The notes beneath the pieces were generated by a model. That model was not told where the DNA came from. It ran no database searches and saw nothing but the letters and a program-made list of their open reading frames with translations. This document shows positions 56,524 to 64,000 of a DNA stretch of 64,000 nt, in pieces. Made by a program: the position numbers and the translations under genes. Where the stretch lies: assembly GCA_002221725.1 (NCBI GenBank), contig NJFT01000184.1:1-64000 (forward strand), in the 5' to 3' direction. The stretch is from Scedosporium boydii. Its lineage: Eukaryota; Ascomycota; Sordariomycetes; Microascales; Microascaceae. Positions within the stretch are counted from its first letter, which is position 1, and each line of letters starts with the position of its first letter.

Positions 56524-59500
56524 CTCCCATGATTCGGGGCTAGCGGCTCTCGGATCAATGTAGCGAAGATATGTTGGATGCCTGCCTACTCAGGGTTCGG
56601 TTTGACGCAAGCGCATCCGGGGTAAGCTGCGGGCAGCTGCAGGCGCAGCGATCCTCGTTCGCGACGTATACGAGACTTGCGTACGCAGGAGGACAAAGTG
56701 GATGGATCCAAAGGTGGGCGGGCTGAGCAAGCTGGTCAGCGGCGGTGTGAGGCGGGAGGTGGGACGTAAGGGGCTAGGCCAATTGAGGAGGCTAGCTGGC
56801 GACGTAGGTGTAGGAAAGGAATCGAGTTCGTGGACGAGATCAAGGACAGTAGGCTCGGGCAGTGTCTATGTACTGTAAAATGGGATTAAATCTGATGAAA
56901 GGAATGATCATATCCAGTGCAAGCAAAGTCGGTGTCGATTGGGATTAGAAATGGCTGTCGAGGACGGAAAAGCTTGGGCCATCGACCAGGGGCAGATAGG
57001 GGAAGCTGATGAGTGATGGTTCAATTGTTGCGACAAGATTCGGTGGGTCTAGAACCGTTTCGGGGTGTTAGTGGCGACGAGAGCTGGTGAACGATGGAAC
57101 TTGAAGGGAATATTGGAGTAATCAGAGGGATCAATTGATGAAGCTTCAAATTGCTTGAGCAGGGATCTCGGATCCATGACCCACACGAGGCGATGGAAAT
57201 ACTAAATGCCAGGAAGGAGCACAGACGAAACTCTTCGCCTCAGCTTCTCCCAAGGAAGTACAGTGTAGCAATGTACCAGAGTACCGTACCGAATAACAGG
57301 AGGCCTGGTCAGGAAGGCTCTGTCCAGAAGGTTTAGAAGACCTTGAGCAGAGGAGACCAGCAAACACGGAATCGTCAAATCAATTTGACCCAGATCAATT
57401 CTTCCTTCCCCCTTCAACAAAGCACACTTGTACTGTACTTTCCAACTGTAAAAACAACAGTCAAAGTACAATCAAGAATTGTACAAAGGTACTCACTCGC
57501 CTTGGCTGACGTGATATTGTGATCTTCCCACAGTCTCGGTGCGCTGAAGGAAAGAGCAAACCCGACTCTCGACGCCGCAATCAGGTGGTGATGGTACGTG
57601 TAATAATGAAGGTAATAATCGCTTATTCTAGGCTGCCGCCAAACAACACCTTGACGCCAGGCCAACCTTGAACCTGGAAGGGAAGTTGAACCAGTGTGTC
57701 GGATCGGGTGGGACAGAAAGGGAGGTCGAAGTCTTGAGGTCTCGGGTTCTCAACAACCCTTGCTGAAGGGATCAATTGTCTTGGGGTTTGGTTCTATATC
57801 GGTATGTATATAGAGTATGAAGTATTCAGAGACGAGGATCATGTGAAGATTATCAGAGCAGGCCACGCTCATGGTGATATTGAAGTCGCCTGCTCTCTGC
57901 AATCAAAAAAGGAATTTATTATTTATTTTTCCATTTTGATCCTCTTTTTCCCTCGAAGTTAGAGTACCTCTTCCAGTATCCTCGACAGGGTTCTGGTCCG
58001 GATAGCCCGGAAGCAAGCGGCATTCAAAGCCCTGGCTTCAACTTTTGTTGATAGTTGGTTGATACACAAAACAGCAGGCCCCAACTTATTTCACAATCAG
58101 CCACTGGGCTAATTTCGATGCGCTTACAATCACGAACGGTGAAATCAAATATTCTCGTGCTATCATGAACTACAAGTCTACTCCGTACATCGACAGGCAC
58201 CCATGGACTTATGATCTGCCATCCGTGGATCGATGTTGTCAGCCGACTCTCAGCTCCCTTGCACATCAATATCAATCCCTCAGCATGATGTTAAAAGTCA
58301 AGAGTGCCTTCTAGTACGAAGGACTCCGCACACTGAAGGTGTGAAGTACGCTCCACCACATGATCAGTACCCGGCGGTAGTAAGCGGCAGCTGCATTGTG
58401 GTTGAGGAGGCTATTCCGGATCCGTGACCTCCACAAGCTATCAGTGTGCCTGTCGGAGGCACCATGACGTCGATTATGATTCTTGAATTATGATGGAGAT
58501 TTTCAGACGAATTTACTTTGTAAACTAAACTGCTACGGAGTACATGGTCCTCAGTACGTTATGGTCATTACCTCGCCACCCATCCAAATACCTGGGTGAT
58601 GGGTGGGATGCTAGTTTATAAAGAACAAGCATTGCCTTTCCGACGAAATCATCTCCATTGGGGCAGGTTCCCAACCCCTTTTGGGACCCGAATCGTGTGG
58701 CGTGTGCGCCGTGTGCGCCGTGGCGAACAACAGAAATAACTGGACGCATGGCGAACCCTCGAGACAGTTCTGGGGCGACTACGGATCCAGCCAGACAAAG
58801 AAGAATCTCATGTCTCGCGTTTTCGAGCTAATCTTAAGCTTAGCAGCCCTTTTAAAATATCAGGAGCTATTCCGGCCGGTGCCCCGAGTCAAGGGAGTCA
58901 AGGGATCAAAAACAACATTTAGTCTTTATGTTCTTGCACGTGGAGGTAGACTGACTGGAAACCTCCAATAGGTTCTCGTGGATGCCAGTAGATGCGAGCA
59001 GAGGTTGGCAATGTTAGTTTATGAAGGTAATAATGAACTACCAATATCCCGAAAACCCAGGTGCGAATTGGATTTTCTTCTTTTTTCCCCTTTTTGCAAA
59101 GTCAAAATCATGTTCGGCATCCCAGAAGAGCTCTCAGGCTTCATAACATGGGTTGTTCAATCTAAAAACTCACCAGCAGCATTAGGCTTCGGATGATGGG
59201 CATCGTCCTCCTCGACATCGAGATTCCCAACTTGAGTCATCAAATCCTCCTGCGCCGCATATTGTTACAGCCCCTCAGTTAAACCCAAAAAGCTAATTTT
59301 GAAATTTTGTCGATGATCTTCACGTTTTTGATATAAAGGAAGAGAGGGAAGAAAAAAGTAAACTATTGATATTTTTCCAAGACAAGAGAAAACGAGAAAA
59401 CCGACTCCGACTAAGATTAAACTAACGCCCATTTCAAACTTGGCCCGTTCAAGATTGCCCCGCGCCCCACCATTTGATCTGATCAGGATCACTCAACTCT

Positions 59501-59594
59501 TTGTTTCGAGCAAGCGCGAAAGATCAACACACCCTCGATCCCAAAAACAACTCCCCCCCAAAAAGAAAGAAAGCACTATCCAACTTTACCAACG
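56524..59594. other. Three-kilobase gene-free region between the WD40 gene and DOM34
   Basis: No coding gene is supported. The first part is the promoter and 5' leader region of the WD40 gene. Frames at 57146-57665 on both strands have no family features. The motif TACGGAGTA or its complement occurs at 58179-58187 and 58534-58542. A purine-rich leader precedes DOM34. No tRNA gene was recognised by eye. Confidence 0.4.
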
Positions 59595-60806
59595 ATGAAG
59601 CTCCTACGCACTTCGCGCGCCGGAGACCTCTCCGAGCACGCCCTAACCCTCCAAGCCGAAGAATCCGACGATCTCTGGAACGCCTACAACATCATCCTCC
59701 CCAAGGACGTCGTCCGCGCCGAAACCAACCGCAACGTCTCGCACACCACGGCCCTCGGCGCCACCCAAACCCAGCGCGTATCCTGCATCCTCGCCGTCAC
59801 CGTCGAGTCCACCTTCTGGGACCCCACGGTCCCCGAGCTCCACGTAAAAGGCCGCATCGTGACCGAGACGTCGGTGGCGAGCCTGGGCCAGTACCACACC
59901 CTGCGACTACAGGTGGGGAAACCCTTCACGATCGATCGGGTCGACGGGTGGGATACGGTGTCGAAGACGATGCTGAACGAGGCGCTGCGCGTGGATAAAG
60001 ACGGCGCCGTGGCGGCCGTCGTGATGCAGGAGGGTTTGGCGAACATTTGCCTCGTTACCGAATCGCGGACGATTCTCTTGCAGAGACTAGAGCGCAAGGT
60101 CCCCAGCAAGAGGGATAACGCGAAGCAGCTCTCTGAAGGCATGCGCGGGTTTTTTGACCTCGTGCTTACGAATCTACTCCGCGAGATCGATTTCGAGCAG
60201 CCGAGACCTCTACTCCTCGCGAGTCCGGGATTCGTGGCGGCGGATTTCAAGAGCTACATAGGTTTGCAGGCCGTCAAGGCCGAGAGGCCCAACAAGATAC
60301 TCCTTGCGATGATGAACAACGCCACGACGCTACATTCGCCCAGCGGGCATCTGCACAGTCTCAACGACGTGCTCAAGAGCCGCGAAGTCGCCGCCACGAT
60401 GAAGGACATGCGCTTCACGAGGGAGGCGCAGTACATCAACCAGTTCTACGACATGCTACGGAAAGAGGACAGCCGCGCGTGGTACGGCCCCACGAGCGTC
60501 GAAAAGGTCATCAACGAGGGCGCCGTGGGCGTCGGCGGCGTGCTGCTCATCAGCGACTCGCTCTTCCGCAGCCAGGATACGGAGACGCGCAAAAAATACG
60601 TGGCGCTTGTGGAGAAGGTTACGGGCGGCGGTGGCGAGGCGCGCATTCTTAGCAGTGCACATGAGTCGGGGCAGAGGTTATCGATGCTGGGGAATATCGC
60701 GGCGATTCTTACGTATCCTGTTTATGAGCTTGAGGAGGACGAGGAGGACGAGGCGCGGGCGGTGGAGAATGAGGTTGAGCGGCCGCTGGAGGGCAGCATA
60801 ATATGA
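59595..60806 (+). CDS. dom34: Ribosome rescue factor DOM34/Pelota
   Basis: A single exon of 403 residues starts at the ATG at 59595. DOM34/Pelota pairs with the GTPase HBS1 to split ribosomes stalled at the end of, or within, messages (no-go and non-stop decay). The eRF1-like domains are in order. The N-terminal Sm-like domain has ESDDLWNAYNIILPKDVVRA. The central domain has AVVMQEGLANICLVTESRTI and PLLLASPGFVAADFK. The C-terminal L7Ae-like domain has AVGVGGVLLISDSLFR and SAHESGQRLSMLGNIAAILTYP. The GGQ motif of eRF1 is absent, as expected, since Pelota does not hydrolyse peptidyl-tRNA. The acidic tail (EEDEEDEA) is usual in fungi. The gene is intact. Confidence 0.96.
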   Translation: MKLLRTSRAGDLSEHALTLQAEESDDLWNAYNIILPKDVVRAETNRNVSHTTALGATQTQRVSCILAVTVESTFWDPTVPELHVKGRIVTETSVASLGQYHTLRLQVGKPFTIDRVDGWDTVSKTMLNEALRVDKDGAVAAVVMQEGLANICLVTESRTILLQRLERKVPSKRDNAKQLSEGMRGFFDLVLTNLLREIDFEQPRPLLLASPGFVAADFKSYIGLQAVKAERPNKILLAMMNNATTLHSPSGHLHSLNDVLKSREVAATMKDMRFTREAQYINQFYDMLRKEDSRAWYGPTSVEKVINEGAVGVGGVLLISDSLFRSQDTETRKKYVALVEKVTGGGGEARILSSAHESGQRLSMLGNIAAILTYPVYELEEDEEDEARAVENEVERPLEGSII

Positions 60807-61853
60807 TGAGTAAAATGGATGAGATGATACCCGTGCATGATAGATATATATATTTCTTTTTTTTATTCCCCCTTTGTTCTTCCCTTCTCTCGTTGAGTGG
60901 GTGGTGATTCAATTGCTACCAGCTCCCTTCGCTGGCTGCCATGGGCGTTGGCTTGACTCGAGCTACCCCGCACTTATTTTTTTGGTTACCCCGCCATGCC
61001 GCACCCATGCCACAATTCCGTCGCCATGTGCTGCCATTTGACGATGACATCACAGTCGGAAAAGGGCAAGCTTCATGCCGGAACTGCTCCCAGATTTTAA
61101 TCGGCCGTGAAGGGAATCTTTTCCTTCTTTCCCCTTGGACTAAGCAGTATTTAATTAAAAGTCTCGGGTATTATCGGCAGCCCTATGATTATCTGTAGGC
61201 CTTAGCAGGAAGCAGACAAAAAGACGCGAGAAAGCATGTCGGACTTAGGGGTTAAGACGGCGGCAAGAGGAAGAGGAACAGGGAAAGATCTCCCACCCAG
61301 TTCCGGAACCGAAACCGCCATCATCAGCAGATCCATGTCAAAAGGGATTGATTCTTTGGAATTGGCCCCAATCAGTCAAGATGCCTTATCCTCGATGTAA
61401 TCAATGCTTTGTAATGCCACGCTCACTTCAACCCTGAGAAACCACAAAGGTCGATGCGCGTTAATGTCTCGCCGTCTCCTAAGATGACGTGCCCGCGGGG
61501 TCTTAGCCAGATTCGGCCATCGTCTCGGGTTCCGCAAGGAGCAGTAGTAGCATCGGACTATGTTGGGAGGAGCCTCGACTCCGGCAACGGCAATGTCAAT
61601 GGCAATGGCGACAACCTTTAGCAAGCTTGGATGCCCCCCACCCCATCCCGGACTCGGCGTGCTTTTCGTCCTTTCTTACAAATCGATCTACGACAGCTCG
61701 AGTATTAAGCTGGCCCTCTGCCCCCTCGACTCGTGTTTGCATAGACCAGAAGTTTCCTCGATTTTTTTTTCGGATTTTGGTCAAAGCTTGTTTCCCTCTG
61801 TATGAACTTTAACATTGAACCCCTGTCAACCTTCCCCAGCGCGAATCAGCACA
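60807..61853. other. Intergenic region, no gene seen
   Basis: The region holds the 3' flank of DOM34 and the promoter of the aldo-keto reductase. Short frames at 60941-61198 and 61376-61812 lack support. A T-run lies near 61761-61769. Confidence 0.45.
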
Positions 61854-63013
61854 ATGTCCGCCCTCACCCTCCAATCCAAGTTTAAGCTAAACAGCGGCCA
61901 CGAGATCCCCCGCCTCGGCTACGGCGTGAGTTTGACCCTTCCCCCACTGCCCGCGTGCTAGCTACTCTTTGTCTTCTCATCCAAGCTTGCTAACATTATT
62001 TTGCCGTAGCTTTGGGAAACGTAAGGTCTTCGGCACGGCATTCGCCCATATCTGCCCTCAATCTAGTTATCAATGGATATTCCTAACATTGAGCGTCTGT
62101 AAATAGTCCCGCCGACAAGGCCCAGGAAGTTACCACCGACGCCCTTAACCACGGCTATCGTCATGTTAGCGAACCCCCCACCCCTTCAAATCCCATGCCC
62201 CCTCCTTCCCCCAGTCCCCTTTTTTTCTCGTCCCCTCGAATTACTAACAACTCCCCTCTCCCACACCTCCAGATCGACGATGCCGCCGTCTACAGAAACG
62301 AAGCAGGAGCCGGCGCCGCCGTCCGCGCCGTAAGCGCCACAATCCCCCGCTCCGAAATCTTCTTCACCTCCAAAGTCCCCGGCCGCGGCCTCAACTACGC
62401 CGACGCCAAGGCCCAAGTCGACCGCACCCTCAAAGAGACCGGCCTCGACTACATCGACCTGATGCTCCTGCACGCACCTTACGGCGGTTCCGAGGGCCGC
62501 AAGGGTGCCTGGAAGGCCCTCGTCGAGGCCGTCGAGGAAGGGAAGGTCAAGTCTATCGGCGTGAGCAACTACGGCGTTCATCACCTCGACGAGTTGGAGA
62601 AGCACATTGCCGAGTTGGAGGAGGAGAGAGGCGGGAAGGGGAAGGGAGGGGTTTTGAGTGTGGGTCAGTGGGAGATTCATCCTTGGCTTCCGAGGAATGA
62701 CATTACCGAGTGGGCGAAGAAGAGGAACGTTGCTGTCGAGGCGTATAGTCCGCTCGTGAGGGGCCAGAGGTGGGGTGAGAAGGCCGTTGTGGAGCTGGCG
62801 AAGAAGTATGGTAAGACGGAGGCGCAGATCTTGTTGCGGTGGAGCTTGGATAAAGGCTATATCCCGCTTCCTAAGAGCGTTACTCACTCTAGGATCCTGG
62901 AGAATGCTGATCTGTACGATTTCCAGCTTACGCCTGAGGAGGTTGCTGGCTTGGAGACGACGGAGTATTCTCCTGTTTGCTGGGATCCTACTATTAGCCC
63001 AATCGACGGCTAA
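61854..63013 (+). CDS. Aldo-keto reductase with an 11-bp micro-exon
   Basis: Modelled exons are 61854-61925, 62010-62020, 62107-62164 and 62273-63013, with branch sites GCTAACA, CCTAACA and ACTAACA before the three acceptors. The phases agree and give 293 residues. The second exon is only 11 bp and supplies the segment around LWET in the first loop of the barrel. The NADPH-dependent TIM-barrel reductase marks are present: IDDAAVYRNE (catalytic Asp and Tyr), SKVPG (catalytic Lys), LMLLHAPYGG (catalytic His), AYSPLVRGQRWG, and the cofactor loop IPLPKSVTHSRILENADLYDF. All four tetrad residues are seen. The protein has no signal peptide and is probably cytosolic; it would reduce aldehydes or ketones of unknown identity. 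Confidence 0.9.
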
Positions 63014-63312
63014 GATGAAGATGTCTCGAATCCATTGAGCATTTGCAAAGTTTGTTAGATTAGACTAGACAATAAATTGGTCTAGAAATCAAAAGTTCCA
63101 GGAATATGTTACGTATATCCTCGCCTCTCTCTCTCCTGAGAAAGAATTGATGCTTGTCCTCGCTCACGCAAACGGGATGGGAGATCACGCCTCCCGTCTA
63201 GGGTTCTAGAGGGTTGATGCAAACAGATTCCACACGAACATAACGCTCCCGAAGAAGAAAAAACGAAAAAAAAAAAAAAAAAAAAAAAAAAATTCACCGA
63301 AAGGAAAGACAA
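63014..63312. terminator. Convergent 3' region with long poly-A tract
   Basis: The aldo-keto reductase and the last gene converge here. A run of about 25 A lies near 63268-63292 (interrupted A-rich from 63257), which is a T-run on the minus strand. It is a likely length-variable tract. No gene is present. Confidence 0.45.
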
Positions 63313-64000
63313 TTATTGGATTCCACAATACTGGGGCAGCGCCTTCGCAACATCCGCATCAAGGCACTCCTTAGCCACATCAAATTTAAACTGCCTCCCC
63401 GCAACGTCAAGACTGTTCTTCGCCAAGATCGTCGCATATATAGCCAAACCCGTCGCAATGACAGTCAACACGGCAACATACAAAGCGACGCACTTCTCAA
63501 CAACACCGAACCTCCTGCCTAGCAAATTCTTCTGAAGACCCTCCTCCGGCTCATCCATCACGGCAATGAGGCGCTCGATATTGGGCCCCCAGCGGCGGTA
63601 ACTAGCGAGGTTGAGACCCCGCTGACGCCCACACGTGCCGAGCTCGTAAAAGTCACGCGGCGGGCGCTGCGCGTCTAGGAACTCGCGCGTCCTCCTATCC
63701 GAGGGCCGGAACAGGAGGACGAAGCTATCAATAGCCTCCTCGATGATGGCTTTCGGGAGGATGAATTCCTCGGCGGGGTCTCTGGATTCGAGATGGTGCT
63801 TGAGGCAGAAGAGGTGTTCGTAGAACATGATCCTCTTGGCTTCGACGTCAATCTGCAGATGCTCCATTAGATTATCGGTCCACCGCACAGTGTACCCGTG
63901 GCGATCGCAGATGTTGGCCATGGAAATCCCCGGCGGGATATCCCTCCTCTCGGTAGGAAACGTCGTCTGCGTCTTGAACTCGGCCGCCACGGCATCCTTC
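63313..64000 (-). CDS. Uncharacterised membrane protein, 3' part, cut by the window edge
   Basis: The minus-strand frame is open at base 64000 and ends at TAA 63315-63313, so the 5' end lies outside the window. The visible 229 codons encode a soluble charged part (FYEHLFCLKHHLESRDP, DSFVLLFRPSDRRTREFLD) and one membrane helix near the C-terminus (VALYVAVLTVIATGLAIYAT), with a short cytoplasmic or lumenal tail of about 40 residues. Fungal single-pass proteins of this general layout are common and of unknown function. I do not recognise a domain. No break is seen in the visible part. Confidence 0.6.
   Translation of the reverse strand, partial: KDAVAAEFKTQTTFPTERRDIPPGISMANICDRHGYTVRWTDNLMEHLQIDVEAKRIMFYEHLFCLKHHLESRDPAEEFILPKAIIEEAIDSFVLLFRPSDRRTREFLDAQRPPRDFYELGTCGRQRGLNLASYRRWGPNIERLIAVMDEPEEGLQKNLLGRRFGVVEKCVALYVAVLTVIATGLAIYATILAKNSLDVAGRQFKFDVAKECLDADVAKALPQYCGIQ

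Overview
The window is nuclear DNA of a filamentous ascomycete (Pezizomycotina; probably a Sordariomycete, but I cannot place it further). The evidence is short GT-AG introns of 50 to 110 bp with CTAAC or CTGAC branch sites, Zn(II)2Cys6 regulators, a HeLo-like/NACHT/ankyrin STAND protein, CorA-like and AidB-like proteins of fungal type, and fungal forms of RRB1, DGR2/WDR44 and DOM34.

Positions 1 to about 48,000 are accessory. A Fot1/pogo-type transposase runs in from the left edge with a TAG inside its catalytic domain. Its 3' terminus lies just beyond a Zn2Cys6 regulator gene that stops short. Next come a secreted NTF2-like protein and a seven-exon secreted GMC oxidoreductase. The most striking locus, 7,363 to 16,982, holds relics of two insecticidal Tc-toxin-like genes of bacterial type: an RHS-containing TcB/TcC-like gene on the minus strand and a TcA-like gene on the plus strand. 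Their truncated 5' ends are fused head to head near 11,710, and both carry nonsense codons; the TcA relic also has two frame breaks. The part of the RHS gene downstream of its core is an unrecognised domain of about 300 residues, split by fungal introns. An intact STAND/NLR gene lies 540 bp beyond the TcA relic.

Then follow a full-length Zn2Cys6 regulator diverging from an AidB-like acyl-CoA dehydrogenase, a CorA-like transporter, an HNH-type gene with an apparent nonsense codon, a MITE-like inverted-repeat element, a GT31-type glycosyltransferase, an unrecognised gene with a probable nonsense codon, and a gene-poor stretch (40.4 to 45.5 kb) with an orphan reading frame and diverged repeats. 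A multi-pass membrane protein closes this part.

From about 48.6 kb the content is mostly conserved or housekeeping: a DHCR24-like FAD oxidoreductase, RRB1/GRWD1 (ribosome assembly), a DGR2/WDR44-like WD40 protein, DOM34/Pelota (ribosome rescue), an aldo-keto reductase with an 11-bp micro-exon, and the 3' part of an uncharacterised membrane protein cut by the right edge.

Eight well-modelled accessory reading frames or exons are each interrupted by a single stop codon (five TAG, two TAA, one TGA), while the housekeeping genes have none. This suggests recent pseudogenisation of the accessory half, perhaps in part by an RIP-like C-to-T process. Exon models were made by eye from splice signals and reading-frame continuity. 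No database search was run, so family names rest on recognition of motifs.
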